Assembly (NCBI GenBank): GCA_013364255.1
Contig: CP054936.1
Location: 2,138,853-2,202,852, forward strand
Source of the DNA: Streptomyces seoulensis
GTDB taxonomy: Bacteria; Actinomycetota; Actinomycetes; Streptomycetales; Streptomycetaceae
Direction of reading: 5' to 3'
DNA length: 64,000 nt
Made by a program: the position numbers and the translations under genes. Below are positions 34,539 to 44,048 of the stretch, one piece after another; position 1 is the stretch's first letter; each line of letters starts with the position of its first letter. The notes beneath the pieces are model-generated. The model saw only the letters and a program-made list of their open reading frames with translations, was not told the DNA's origin and searched no databases.

Positions 34539-35281
34539 ATGACCCACGATCAGCTCCGGCCCGGCGGCGCGCGTCCGGGGAGCGCGTGAGGGCGACGACG
34601 GCGGGCGTCGGGGCCCGCCCGACGGAACACGGGGCCCTGGCTCTCCCCCGGCTGCGCCGACAGACGCGCCGGCCCCGGCGCGAGCGCACGGGCCCGGGCG
34701 CCGCCGCGAACGGAACGGCCGGTGAGACCCCGGCGCACGACGAAGACAGACGGATGGAGGCGCGACGCGTGGCCGACGGACGAGTGCCCGGTGTCCGACC
34801 GGCCCACGACGACGAGACCTTGTCCCGCACGGACACGAACCGGGCCCCCGACACGGACCGGGCTGCCGAGACGGACCGGGCCCCCGGCACGGACCGGACT
34901 GCCGAGACGGACCGGACCGGCGGAACGGGCCGAGTTCGCAGGACCGGCTGGGCTGCCGGAACAGGCCGGACTGCCATGGCACGCCAGCGTCGCGGAACGG
35001 GCCAGGGCCCTGGAACGGACCGCACTGCCGGGACCGGCCGGGCTCCCGGGACGCACCGGGCTGTCGGGGCGGTCCGGGCGGTGGTGTCGTGCGGCATTGG
35101 TCCGGCCTGGCGATGGGCACCGTACGCCGGACCGGGCCCGTGGGCAGCTCTCCCGTCGGCGGTCGGCCCGGTGGGCGCGGGCACCGGCCTCGGCGCCCGC
35201 GCTGCGGCTCCGGGCGGCATCACCGACGACACCCTCACCGTGGCCGGGCCGGGCGCCGCGACCGAGCCGGAGCGGCCATGA
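34539..35281 (+). pseudogene. low-complexity open frame where an rsbT-like gene would be expected
   Basis: Between the RsbS-like gene and the phosphatase gene there is no frame with an anti-sigma kinase N-box. One frame stays open to a TGA at 35279-35281, overlapping the phosphatase ATG, but most of its product is a hexapeptide repeat (TDRAAE-like) and Gly/Pro/Ala-rich sequence. Its end (VGAGTGLGARAAA, then TDDTLTVAGPGAAT) faintly resembles the last loop and strand of RsbT-type ATPases. It could be an rsbT relic broken by repeat growth, a fast-evolving real gene from ATG 34754, or plain spacer. An ATG at 34539 gives only 16 codons. Confidence 0.25.
34834..35085 (+). repeat. 18-bp degenerate tandem repeat, about 14 units
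   Basis: Units of the form CACGGACCGGGCTGCCGA repeat every 18 bp from 34834 to about 35085. The units near 34852-34923 are the best conserved and the later ones drift. In the frame open to 35281 each unit codes for T-(D/G)-R-x-x-(E/G). Confidence 0.75.
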
Positions 35282-37020
35282 CACGCACCCCCACCTGGCA
35301 GATCAGCACCGTCGTCGACGCGGCCCGGGCCCGGATCGCCACGGCCCGGCTGGCCGCCGCCCACGGCGTGCCGACGCTGGACCGCACCCGGCTGACGACC
35401 GCGCTCAGCGCCCGGCTGCGGCAGTGCCTGACCAAGGGCGGCACCTGGCGGCTCACCCTGGACGCCCCCTGGCCGGGACCCGGCGACGGGCTGCTGACCC
35501 TCACGCTCACCCCGGACCGGGAGGCGAGCGCCGCCGGGGAGCCGCCGTGGCGGACCTCGGTGGCCTGCCCGGAGCCGGCGGCGGCGCCGGTGGCGGACGA
35601 GGAGACGCCGGACGATCCGGCCGCCCTGGCCGAGGCGCTGCTGGGCGCCGACGAGGACACCGCGCTGGCGCTGGACCGGCTCGCCGAGCAGGAGGACCTG
35701 GTCTCCTTCCACCGGGAGGAGCTGGACCAGACCAACCAGGGCGTGCTGGCGCTGCACGCCGAACTCGACGCGGCCGGCCACGCCGAGCGCGAGGCGTTCG
35801 CCGCCGAGCGCGAGGCCCGCACCGAGGCGGAGCGGGCCCGGCACCGGCTGACGTTCCTGGCGGACGCCAGCGCGGTGCTGACCACCTCGCTCAACCACGA
35901 GGAGATCGTGCGCCGGCTGCCGGACCTGCTGGTGCCCCGGTACGCCGACAGCGTCGACGTATGGCTGTTCGACGGCACGGACGGCGGGCGTCCGTCGGCG
36001 CCGCGGCCGGCGGCGGCCGTGCTGGCCGCGCGGACCGGACGGGCCCAGTACGCCGCCGACCATCCCGGCAATCTGCCGGGCGTGGCCGACCGGCCGCCGT
36101 CCGCGCTGGACCCGGGCCGTCCGCTGCTGTGCGTCCCGCTGTCCACGCGGCGGGCGCCGCTGGGCGTGCTGACGCTGTCGCCGCCGGGCGCGCGCTGGGA
36201 GCCCGACGACGCGGTGATGCTGATCGAGCTGATCCGGCGGGCCAGCATCGCCATCGAGAACGCCCGGCGCTTCGAGCACAACCGGGACATCGCCGAGACC
36301 CTGCAACGCGCGCTGCTCACCGAGCTGTCCGCGCCGCCGGGACTCGGTCTCGCCGCGCGCTATCTGCCCGCCACCCGCGGGCTGAACATCGGCGGCGACT
36401 GGTACGACGCGTTCCGGCAGCCCGACGGGAGCCTGATCACGGTCGTCGGCGACGTCACCGGGCACGGGCTGCACGCGGCGGTGATGATGAGCCAGCTGCG
36501 CACCGCGCTGCGCGCCTACGCCGTGGACGGCGGCAGCCCCGGCCGGCTGCTGACCCGGCTGCACGTGTTCCTGCACCATCTTCAGCCCGACCTGTTCGCC
36601 ACCGCGGTCATCGCCCGCTTCCGGCCGGGCGACCCCACCATCACCTGGGCCGCCGCGGGGCACCCGCCGCCGGTGCTGCGGCTGCCGGACGGGCGGGTGC
36701 GGGTGCTGGACGCCAAGCCGGGCGCGATGCTCGGCATCCCGCTGCGGCAGGAGATCGCCGACCACACCGTGCGGGTCTCCCCCGGCTCGACGCTGGCCCT
36801 GTACACCGACGGTCTGGTGGAGCGGCGCGCCCAGGGCATAGACCCGGGCATCGAACGGCTCGCGGTGGCCCTCGGCGGGTGCGGCGCCGGGGAGCTGGAC
36901 ACCGATCTGGAGGGTGCGGCGGACCGCGTCCTGGAGCCGCTGCTCAAGGACTCCGAGCGCGACGACGACGTGTGTCTGCTGCTGTGCCACATCGCGGGCG
37001 CGCCGTCGTCGTCGCCATAG
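35278..37020 (+). CDS. PP2C-type (SpoIIE) serine phosphatase with GAF and degenerate N-terminal domain
   Basis: 580 residues from ATG 35278, whose start overlaps the TGA of the preceding open frame. The GAF domain spans about 196-335 (FLADASAVLTTSLNHEEIV) and the phosphatase domain about 335-575, with GGDWYDAFRQPDG, GDVTGHGLHAA, YTDGLVERRAQG and DDDVCLLL. Residues 1-85 (LAAAHGVPTLDRTRLTTALS, then WRLTLD and LLTLTLTP) resemble an RsbT-type ATPase fold without its catalytic residues. Together with the STAS genes upstream it forms a partner-switching module. Confidence 0.9.
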   Translation: MTRTPTWQISTVVDAARARIATARLAAAHGVPTLDRTRLTTALSARLRQCLTKGGTWRLTLDAPWPGPGDGLLTLTLTPDREASAAGEPPWRTSVACPEPAAAPVADEETPDDPAALAEALLGADEDTALALDRLAEQEDLVSFHREELDQTNQGVLALHAELDAAGHAEREAFAAEREARTEAERARHRLTFLADASAVLTTSLNHEEIVRRLPDLLVPRYADSVDVWLFDGTDGGRPSAPRPAAAVLAARTGRAQYAADHPGNLPGVADRPPSALDPGRPLLCVPLSTRRAPLGVLTLSPPGARWEPDDAVMLIELIRRASIAIENARRFEHNRDIAETLQRALLTELSAPPGLGLAARYLPATRGLNIGGDWYDAFRQPDGSLITVVGDVTGHGLHAAVMMSQLRTALRAYAVDGGSPGRLLTRLHVFLHHLQPDLFATAVIARFRPGDPTITWAAAGHPPPVLRLPDGRVRVLDAKPGAMLGIPLRQEIADHTVRVSPGSTLALYTDGLVERRAQGIDPGIERLAVALGGCGAGELDTDLEGAADRVLEPLLKDSERDDDVCLLLCHIAGAPSSSP

Positions 37021-37305
37021 GGCGGCCGATCCCGGGAACCCACGTAGGCGAAGACATCGGGACACGGACCGCGCGGACACCCGGACACGCGGGCGGCCGC
37101 GGACCCGGTCGCGCCGTGCGCACCCCGCCCGCGGGGGGCATGGTGGTGACCGAGCCCGTGCCGGCCCGCCGGGTCCGGCCGCCGTGCCCGGCCGACGCGC
37201 GGCACGCACGCACGGCGGAACGGACGAGGTGCGAAAGCAGCGGTCCAGGGGCAGCCGCAAGAGGTCGAGGCAGACCGCCTGGAGCCGCAGAAGGGAATGA
37301 ACACC

Positions 37306-38670
37306 GTGACACGACCCAGGATCCTGGTGGTGGGCGCAGGCTTCGCCGGAGTGGACTGCGTCCGCCGTCTGGAACGCAGGCTCTCCCCGCACGAGGCCGA
37401 CGTCACCCTGGTGACGCCGTTCGCCTACCAGCTCTATCTGCCGCTGCTGCCGCAGGTCGCCTCCGGCGTGCTGACGCCCCAGTCGATCGCGATCTCCCTG
37501 CGCCGCAGCCAGAAGTACCGCACCCGGATCATCCCGGGCGGGGCCATCGGCGTGGACCTGCGGGCCAAGGTCTGCGTCATCCGCACCATCACCGACCGCA
37601 TCGTCAACGAGCCGTACGACTACATCGTGCTGGCTCCCGGCAGCATCACCCGGACGTTCGACATCCCAGGTCTGACGGACCACGCCTTCGGGATGAAGAC
37701 GCTCGCCGAGGCCGCCTACATCCGCGACCACGTCATCTCGCAGCTGGACCTGGCCGACGCCAGCGAGGACCCGGCCGAGCGCGCCTCGCGGCTCCAGTTC
37801 GTGGTGGTCGGCGGCGGCTACGCCGGCACCGAGACGGCCGCCTGCCTCCAGCGGCTGACGCACGCCGCGGTCGAGCGCTACCCGCGGCTGGACCCGGCGC
37901 TGATCAAGTGGCACCTGATCGACATCGCGCCGAAGCTGATGCCGGAACTCGGCGACAAGCTGGGCCGCAGCGCGCTGGAGGTGCTGCGCCGGCGGGGCAT
38001 CGAGGTGTCGCTCGGGGTGTCCATCGCCAAGGCGGCCGAGGAGGAGGTCACCTTCACCGACGGCCGGGTGGTGCCGACCCGCACCCTGATCTGGACGGCG
38101 GGCGTGGTGGCCAGCCCGCTGATCGGCACGCTGGACGCGGAGACCGTGCGCGGCCGCCTCGCGGTCGACGCCGACATGTGCCTGCCCGGCGAGGACGGGG
38201 TGTTCGCGGTCGGCGACTCGGCGGCCGTGCCGGACCTGGCCAAGGGCGAGGGCGCGGTGTGCCCGCCGACCGCGCAGCACGCCTCCCGGCAGGGCAAGGC
38301 GGTCGCGGAGAACGTGATCGCGGCGCTGCGCGGCCAGCCCCTGCGGCCGTACCGGCACAAGGACCTGGGTCTGGTCGTGGACCTGGGCGGCGCGGACGCG
38401 GTGTCCAAGCCGCTCGGTGTGGAGCTGCACGGGGTGCCCGCCCAGGCGGTGGCCCGCGGCTACCACCTGGCGGCGCTGCGCACCAACGTGGCCAAGACCC
38501 GGGTGATGACGAACTGGCTGCTCAACGCGGTGGCCGGCGACGACTTCGTGCGCACCGGCTTCCAGGCCCGCAAGGCCGCCAAGCTGAAGGACTTCGAGTA
38601 CACCGACGCGTACCTGACGAAGGAGCAGGTGCGCGAGCACGTGGAGAAGGCCCGGTCGCGGGCGGTGTGA
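37306..38670 (+). CDS. type II NADH dehydrogenase-like FAD/NAD oxidoreductase
   Basis: 454 residues from GTG 37306, ten bases after AGAAGGG; the ATG at 37297 sits only one base from that site. The FAD Rossmann motif VVGAGFAGVDC is near the N-terminus and the NAD motif VVGGGYAGTE near residue 165. YQLYLPLLPQVASG, GDSAAVPD and CPPTAQHASRQGKAVAENV are typical of NDH-2. The C-terminal 70 residues (LRTNVAKTRVMTNWLLN) replace the usual membrane-anchoring helix pair, so the protein is probably peripheral. It likely passes electrons from NADH to quinone. It is a single gene after the phosphatase, with 285 bp of unassigned sequence in between. Confidence 0.85.
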   Translation: MTRPRILVVGAGFAGVDCVRRLERRLSPHEADVTLVTPFAYQLYLPLLPQVASGVLTPQSIAISLRRSQKYRTRIIPGGAIGVDLRAKVCVIRTITDRIVNEPYDYIVLAPGSITRTFDIPGLTDHAFGMKTLAEAAYIRDHVISQLDLADASEDPAERASRLQFVVVGGGYAGTETAACLQRLTHAAVERYPRLDPALIKWHLIDIAPKLMPELGDKLGRSALEVLRRRGIEVSLGVSIAKAAEEEVTFTDGRVVPTRTLIWTAGVVASPLIGTLDAETVRGRLAVDADMCLPGEDGVFAVGDSAAVPDLAKGEGAVCPPTAQHASRQGKAVAENVIAALRGQPLRPYRHKDLGLVVDLGGADAVSKPLGVELHGVPAQAVARGYHLAALRTNVAKTRVMTNWLLNAVAGDDFVRTGFQARKAAKLKDFEYTDAYLTKEQVREHVEKARSRAV

Positions 38671-38808
38671 CGCCGGGCGGGGCACGCCCGCCGCGGCCGG
38701 CCCCGACGGGCGCGGGGCCGTGGCGGGCGCGTGCGATGCTGGGACGAGCGGATCATGTGGACGCGTGGATGGCGCGGATCATCGGGGACCGGGAGAGAGT
38801 ACGACGGC

Positions 38809-41064
38809 GTGAGTGCAGCTGATGGGTCGGTCTGGGCACGGCTGCGGGATCGCCTCACGGCGTCCGATCCCGGGCTGCTGAGACTGGCCGCGGGTTCCCG
38901 GACCGCCGGTTCGATCGCGCTGACGCTGGCGGTCCTGAGCGCCCTGAACGCTCCGGTGACGCATCTGGTGGCCGGTGCGATCGCGTCGATGGCGGCCACC
39001 TTCGCCATCCGGGAGAAGGTGCGCTCCCGGCAGGCCGTCACCCTCGCCCTGTGCCTGCCGGTGGCGCTGGTGTCGGTGTCGCTGGGCGCGCTGCTCAACG
39101 CGCGCGTGGTGGTCGGCGACGTCTTCTTCGTCGTGCTGATCTTCAGCGCGGTCTACAGCCGCCGGTTCGGCGACCGGGGCAACGCGCTCGGTCTGATCGG
39201 CTTCCAGATCTACTTCATGTCCCTGTTCGTCGGCGCCACGCTCGCGACGCTGCCGGGGCTCTACCTGGTCCTCACGGTCGCCTTCGCGTGCAGCGCCCTG
39301 GTGCGCTTCGTGATCGTCTACGAGACTCCGGCGGGCATCCTGGAACGGCTGCGCGAGGCGTTCCGGGTGCGTCTGGCCCAGTTGGTCTCCGCGCAGCTGG
39401 AGCTGCTGGACGCCGGCCCCGGCCAGGTGGACAAGGTGCTGGGCACGGTGCGCGAGCGCACCGCCCGGCTGCACGAGACCGCGCTGATGATCCAGGGCCG
39501 GTTGCAGGAGGGCACCGCGGACGAGTCGGCAGCGCGGCTGGTGCAGCGGCGCATCGCGGGCGCCGAGATCGCCGCCGAGCGGCTGGGGCTGCTGCTGCTG
39601 ACCGTCCGCAGCAGCGAGCGGGCCGACACGCTCACTCTGCACCTGCCCGGCGCGCCGCTGCCCACGGCCGGCCGGCAGCCGGTGCGCGAGGAGGCGACCG
39701 ACGTCCTGCGCCGGGACCTGATGGCCCTGAGGATGCTGGTGCTGCGGCCCGTCGGGGCCGGCGGCGGGACCGCCATGACCCATGTGCGCAACCGGCTCCT
39801 CGGCTACCGCGAGGAGGAGAACCTGCCGCCCGCCTCGGCCGCCGTGCAGGACGTCTTCCGCGGGATCGGCGAGGCGGGACGCGCGGTCCTCGGACTGCGG
39901 GTCGCGCTCGGCGGGCCGCAGGACGAGTCGGACGACTCCCCGGCCACCACCCGCTCCCGGGAGGAGCTGGATGCCGAGGACGCCTCCATCGAGGGCGCCG
40001 AGGCGGGCGAGCGGGTGCTGGAGGAGCCCCCCACGGGGCTGCGCCGGCCCACTACCCGGGCGGCGGTGCAGGTCGCCCTCGGCTCGTCGCTGGCGATCGT
40101 CGGCGGCGAGTTCCTCTCCAGCCAGCGCTGGTACTGGGCGGTGCTGACCTGCTGGATCGTCTTCATCAACACCTCCTCCACCGGCGAGATCCTGGTGAAG
40201 GGCTACCGCAGGCTGCTGGGCACCGTGCTCGGCGTGGTGGCGGGCATCGTGCTGGCGGGTCTGGTCGGGCCGCACACCTGGCCGGCGCTGGGACTGGTGC
40301 TGGTGTTCGTCTTCGCGATGTTCTACACCGCGCCGCTGTCGTACACGCTGATGTCGTTCTTCGTGACGGCGGCGCTGGGCCTGCTCTACACGCTGCTGCA
40401 CACCTACAGCCTCGCGGTGCTGGTGCTGCGCATCGAGGAGACGGCGCTCGGCGCGGCCTGCGGGATCATCGCGGCGGCCGTGGTGCTGCCGGTGGGCACC
40501 CACCGCCGCACCAACGAGCTGCTGATCACGGTGCTCGACCGGCTCGCCGACGTGACGGGGGCGGCCGTCGAGCAGCTCAGCGGCGGACCGGGGGCGGATC
40601 TGCTGGACCAGGCCCGTGACCTGGACCAGGCGCTGAGCGATCTACGCGCGGCCGTCCAGCCGCTGACGCATCCGATCACGCCGCTGCGGGCGCGGCGCAA
40701 CACCGCCCAGTACCTGCTGGCGCTCCTGGAGACCTGCGCCTACCACGCGCGGTCGCTGGCCGCGACGGCCGAACTGCTGCCCACCCATCCCTCGATCGCG
40801 GCCGATCCCCGGCTGCGCCGGGCCTGCGCGCGGATCACCCACAACATCGCGGCGCTCACCGCGCACCTGTCGGACGAGCACGCCGACGCGGAGATCGAGA
40901 CGGGGCCGAGCATCGCGTCGCTGCTGGAGTCCGGCGGCCCGCCCGGCACCCCCCGCTACGGCCGGATCACCGACCGCGTGCTGCGCCATCTGCAACGGCT
41001 GGACGAGTCGGTGGTGGGTCTGGCCCGTCCGCTGGGAGTGCGGCTGCCCGCGCCCAAACGGTGA
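38809..41064 (+). CDS. FUSC-family (aromatic-acid exporter-like) membrane protein
   Basis: 751 residues from GTG 38809. Two membrane halves, residues about 20-155 and 440-590, each with several hydrophobic helices (first AGSIALTLAVLSAL, second RAAVQVALGSSLAIVGGEFL), are separated and followed by long soluble helical regions. This FUSC/YccS-like layout is found in efflux proteins for aromatic acids and related anions. The second half keeps the typical SQRWYWAVLTCWIVF segment. The substrate cannot be inferred. Confidence 0.85.
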   Translation: MSAADGSVWARLRDRLTASDPGLLRLAAGSRTAGSIALTLAVLSALNAPVTHLVAGAIASMAATFAIREKVRSRQAVTLALCLPVALVSVSLGALLNARVVVGDVFFVVLIFSAVYSRRFGDRGNALGLIGFQIYFMSLFVGATLATLPGLYLVLTVAFACSALVRFVIVYETPAGILERLREAFRVRLAQLVSAQLELLDAGPGQVDKVLGTVRERTARLHETALMIQGRLQEGTADESAARLVQRRIAGAEIAAERLGLLLLTVRSSERADTLTLHLPGAPLPTAGRQPVREEATDVLRRDLMALRMLVLRPVGAGGGTAMTHVRNRLLGYREEENLPPASAAVQDVFRGIGEAGRAVLGLRVALGGPQDESDDSPATTRSREELDAEDASIEGAEAGERVLEEPPTGLRRPTTRAAVQVALGSSLAIVGGEFLSSQRWYWAVLTCWIVFINTSSTGEILVKGYRRLLGTVLGVVAGIVLAGLVGPHTWPALGLVLVFVFAMFYTAPLSYTLMSFFVTAALGLLYTLLHTYSLAVLVLRIEETALGAACGIIAAAVVLPVGTHRRTNELLITVLDRLADVTGAAVEQLSGGPGADLLDQARDLDQALSDLRAAVQPLTHPITPLRARRNTAQYLLALLETCAYHARSLAATAELLPTHPSIAADPRLRRACARITHNIAALTAHLSDEHADAEIETGPSIASLLESGGPPGTPRYGRITDRVLRHLQRLDESVVGLARPLGVRLPAPKR

Positions 41065-41074
41065 CGCGGGCGGA

Positions 41075-41090
41075 CCGCACTCGGGTGCGG
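41075..41090. terminator. short hairpin between convergent genes
   Basis: CCGCAC-TCGG-GTGCGG forms a 6-bp stem with a 4-nt loop, 11 bases after the FUSC stop and close to the convergent gene ending at 41108. It is weak. Confidence 0.4.
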
Positions 41091-41107
41091 ACGCCGTGCC
41101 GGGCCGG

Positions 41108-41548
41108 TCAGAAGTCCGTGGGGAGGTCGCTCACCTCGGCGATGCCCCGCAGCTCCTCGGTGTCCCGGTGGCGGTCGCGTATGTAGTCCGCGATCTCGGT
41201 GAGGCGGGCCGGGTCCGAGGCGGTCGCGGCGTCGGTGACCACCCGGACCGGGCCGGTCTCCTCGATGTCCAGGACCACCAGCTCGTTGTCGAGCCTGCCG
41301 GTGACGGCGGTGGCGATGACCAGGGCGGCCTCGTCCCGGATCTCCTGGGGCAGGCCCTGTGCCTGGGGGCCGTCCAGCGGGAAGTCCGTCGTCGGCACGC
41401 CCTGCTCGCCCTGTTCGTGGATGGCTTGCAGGACCGGGTCGACGACGGTGAGCAGGAGTTCGTATTCCTCTTCGGGCATCCGGACCCGCAGAAGGTCGAG
41501 ATACACCTCCACGGCCCGGTCATCGGGCGGAAGCTCGTTCTCGTTCAT
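41108..41548 (-). CDS. hypothetical acidic soluble protein
   Basis: 146 residues from ATG 41548, with GGAGCAG upstream. It is strongly acidic with no membrane segment. Helical parts (DDRAVEVYLDLLRVRMPEEEY) and a strand-rich middle (LDNELVVLDIEETGPVRVV) are visible, and the C-terminus is again helical. I recognise no family. It starts 28 bp after the DUF1206 gene stop, so both are probably one operon. Confidence 0.6.
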   Translation of the reverse strand: MNENELPPDDRAVEVYLDLLRVRMPEEEYELLLTVVDPVLQAIHEQGEQGVPTTDFPLDGPQAQGLPQEIRDEAALVIATAVTGRLDNELVVLDIEETGPVRVVTDAATASDPARLTEIADYIRDRHRDTEELRGIAEVSDLPTDF

Positions 41549-41576
41549 CTGCTCCGTGTTCCCCGCCCGGCGCTCG

Positions 41577-42410
41577 TCAGACGCGACGCCAGCGAGCGAG
41601 TGCGAAGGAGAACAGTCCGAAGAGCACGAAACCGGCCGCGACCAGCACCAGCAGCCAGGGTCCGGCCGGGGTGTCGGCCAGCGAGCGCAGCGTGTCGTCC
41701 AGGCCCTTGGCCTGCTTGGGCTGGTAGTCGACCGCCGCCCGCACCGCGAAGACGCCGGCCGTGGCGAACACCAGTCCGCGTGCCACTCCGCCGCCGACGC
41801 CGGTGACGTCGATCAGCCTGCGGGTCCTCGTGGACAGCTCGCCCAGCTTGAGCTTCTTGTGGTAGTGACGGCGCACCGCCTGGACGCCGATCCACACGCC
41901 CGCCACCGCGATGCCCACACCCGCGGCGCCGACCAGCCACTGCCCGGCCGGTACGCCCAGGGCCCGGGCGGTCATGTCGCGGGACTGCTCGTCGCTGGAG
42001 CGGCTGCCGCCGGAGCCCGCCGCGAACGACAGCACGGACCAGGCCACGGACACGTAGAAGACGCACCGCGCCGCCGAGGCGAGCCGCTTGCCCACCTTGC
42101 GGCCGTCCGGCCCGGCGGCGCCGAACACCGCCTCGGACAGCCGCCACAGCGCCATGCCGACCAGGCCGATCCCGAGCGCCCACAGCAGTACGGCGCCGAA
42201 CGGCTTGCCCGCGATCGCGGCCAGCGCGCCGCTGCGGTCGGCCTGCCGGTCGCCGTCGCCGAAGGCGACGCGCAGCGCCAGCACACCGACCAGCAGGTAG
42301 ATCACCCCGCGCGCGGCCAGTCCGGCCCGCGCGGCCCCCTCCGTCATCGAACCCTTGGCCGCCCGCCGGACGCCTATGCGTCCGGAACGTGCCGTGGCAC
42401 TCGTCTCCAT
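41577..42410 (-). CDS. DUF1206-family membrane protein
   Basis: 277 residues from ATG 42410, preceded by GGAGG. Six hydrophobic segments occur as three pairs, each pair starting with an ARxGLxxRGVIYL-like motif (AARAGLAARGVIYLLVG near residue 25, ARCVFYVSVAW near 110, ARGLVFATAGVF near 200). These are the three DUF1206 repeats. The second repeat has a Ser/Asp-rich extracellular or periplasmic loop. The function is unknown; it is widespread in actinobacteria. Confidence 0.85.
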   Translation of the reverse strand: METSATARSGRIGVRRAAKGSMTEGAARAGLAARGVIYLLVGVLALRVAFGDGDRQADRSGALAAIAGKPFGAVLLWALGIGLVGMALWRLSEAVFGAAGPDGRKVGKRLASAARCVFYVSVAWSVLSFAAGSGGSRSSDEQSRDMTARALGVPAGQWLVGAAGVGIAVAGVWIGVQAVRRHYHKKLKLGELSTRTRRLIDVTGVGGGVARGLVFATAGVFAVRAAVDYQPKQAKGLDDTLRSLADTPAGPWLLVLVAAGFVLFGLFSFALARWRRV

Positions 42411-42617
42411 CGCCACCTCCGGACCTGCGGATGCCCCGCCGACGGCCGCACACACACGGCCGCGGACACGCCACCGCCCGTGTGCGCGATGTGCGCACAC
42501 GGGCGGTGGCGTGGACGGGCGGGCCGGCGCCGGGACGCGGCCGGCCGGGCTCCCCGGCGGACGCGCCGACCGGGGCCGGGCGGCCGGCGCGGCCGGCGGT
42601 CTCCGTGCGTCGGGCGG

Positions 42618-42923
42618 TCAGGCGGTCGCCGGTGTCCGCCCGGTCAGGATCGCGGCCGGGACGGCCGTCTCGCGCGGGGCGGGTACGACCTCGCGGACGG
42701 TGGGTACCCGGCGCTCGGCGGCGGGGGCCGCGGCGGCGAGCATGCGGCGGGCCGTCTCCAGGGCCGACCGCACGTCACGGGTGCCGGTGGACACGCACAA
42801 GGTGTAGGCAAGGTCCTGCGACCGGGTGTGGCGGCCGGCGGCCGCGGCCATGGTCTCCTCGGCCAGGGCCGTCTCGTACTCGTGGACGAGCTTGCGCAGG
42901 AACTCGGGGTGGGGCATCAACAC
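42618..42923 (-). CDS. DUF5133-family small protein
   Basis: 101 residues from GTG 42923 (VLMPHPEFLRKLVHEYE), six bases after GGAGAG; a longer form from ATG 42938 is less typical. The conserved core ends with DLAYTLCVSTGTRDVRSALETA, which matches the core of the protein at 11917. The tail is Pro/Ala-rich. It lies 66 bp downstream of the sigma gene on the same strand and may be cotranscribed with it. Confidence 0.8.
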   Translation of the reverse strand: MLMPHPEFLRKLVHEYETALAEETMAAAAGRHTRSQDLAYTLCVSTGTRDVRSALETARRMLAAAAPAAERRVPTVREVVPAPRETAVPAAILTGRTPATA

Positions 42924-42989
42924 TCGGTCACTCTCCATGGCTGTCAAGGGCTGTCATGGCTCTGGTACGGGGGTCTGTTAGGGGGGCGC

Positions 42990-43949
42990 TCACCGGGCCG
43001 TGGGCCTCGGCCCCTTGCCGCGGCGGCCGGCCCGCTCGGCCAGCACCTCGTCGCGCACGCGGGCGCAGCTGCGGCTGATCAGGCGGGAGACGTGCATCTG
43101 GGAGATGCCCAGCCGGTCGGCGATGCGGCTCTGGGTCATGTCCTCGAAGAAACGCATGTAGAGGATGGCCCGCTCGCGTTCGGGAAGCCGGCGCAGTCCC
43201 TCCTTGGCTGACTCCCGGTCCACGACGACGTCGTAGGAGGAGTCGGCGGCGCCGAGGGTGTCGGCGAGGCTGTAGCCGTCCGCGCCGGTCGACATCTCGG
43301 CGTCGAGGGACAGGGTGCTGAAGCTGTCCAGCGCCTCCATGCCGGTGTTGACCTCTTCCTCGGTCAGTCCGGTGTGGGCGGCGACGGCGGCCACCGAGGG
43401 TTCGGGGCTGCCGGGGTTCTGGGTCAGCTCGCGGCGCGCCACGCGCACCTTGTTGCGCAGCTCCTGCACCCGGCGGGGCACCCGCAGCGCCCACATCCGG
43501 TCGCGGAAGTGCCGCTTGACCTCGCCGGTGATGGTGGGCACGGCGTAGCTCTCGAAGGCGCCGCGGTCCGGGTCGAACCGGTCGATCGCCTTCACCAGTC
43601 CCAGCGCCGCCACCTGACGCAGGTCCTCGATCGACTCCCCCCGGTCGCGGAAGCGGCCGGCGATGCGGTGGGCCATGGGCAGCCACGCGGTCACGAGCTC
43701 GTCGCGGGCGCCGTCCCGCTCGGGGCCGTCCGGCAGTTCGGCGAGGCGCCGGAAGAGGGCCACGGTGTCGGGCGCGTCGTCGTGCGGGCGCCGGGGTGCG
43801 GTCCGGTCGGCGGTCTGCTCGATGGTCCGGTCGGCGGTCTGCTCGGCTGCGGTCTGCTCGGCGGTCCGGTCGGCCGTGCGATCAGGGGTGGTGTCGAGGG
43901 TCTGGTCTTCGGGGGCGCCGGGACGGGTTGTCGACATATCGATGAGCAT
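42990..43949 (-). CDS. RNA polymerase sigma factor, SigB/SigF family
   Basis: 319 residues from ATG 43949, with AGGAG nine bases upstream. Residues about 15-55 are a repeat-rich extension (DRTAEQTAAEQTADRTIEQT). Then follow region 2 (IEDLRQVAALGLVKAIDRFDP and FESYAVPTITGEVKRHFRD), region 3 and region 4 (LPERERAILYMRFFEDMTQSRIAD, ISQMHVSRLIS). It is a close paralogue of the sigma factor at 7111, but the extension is unique to this copy. An RsbW-like gene lies upstream at 44211 and a DUF5133 gene downstream. Confidence 0.93.
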   Translation of the reverse strand: MLIDMSTTRPGAPEDQTLDTTPDRTADRTAEQTAAEQTADRTIEQTADRTAPRRPHDDAPDTVALFRRLAELPDGPERDGARDELVTAWLPMAHRIAGRFRDRGESIEDLRQVAALGLVKAIDRFDPDRGAFESYAVPTITGEVKRHFRDRMWALRVPRRVQELRNKVRVARRELTQNPGSPEPSVAAVAAHTGLTEEEVNTGMEALDSFSTLSLDAEMSTGADGYSLADTLGAADSSYDVVVDRESAKEGLRRLPERERAILYMRFFEDMTQSRIADRLGISQMHVSRLISRSCARVRDEVLAERAGRRGKGPRPTAR

Positions 43950-44048
43950 GCGGAATCGCTCCTGAACGGTCGTCTCAGGGATGTACCGCGGGAGGGGCGG
44001 GCTCCTCGGTGCTCTCCGGTTCAACCGGGTGCCTTCCGAGCAGCCGTA

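Noticed and set aside
34834..35085. 18-bp repeats as an origin iteron array or integration site
   Set aside because: No replication or integrase gene is near, the units are degenerate and keep an 18-bp codon phase inside an open frame.
37021..37296. A small gene between the phosphatase and the NADH dehydrogenase gene
   Set aside because: Short frames exist (for example from ATG 37140), but none has both a ribosome site and a plausible protein; treated as spacer.
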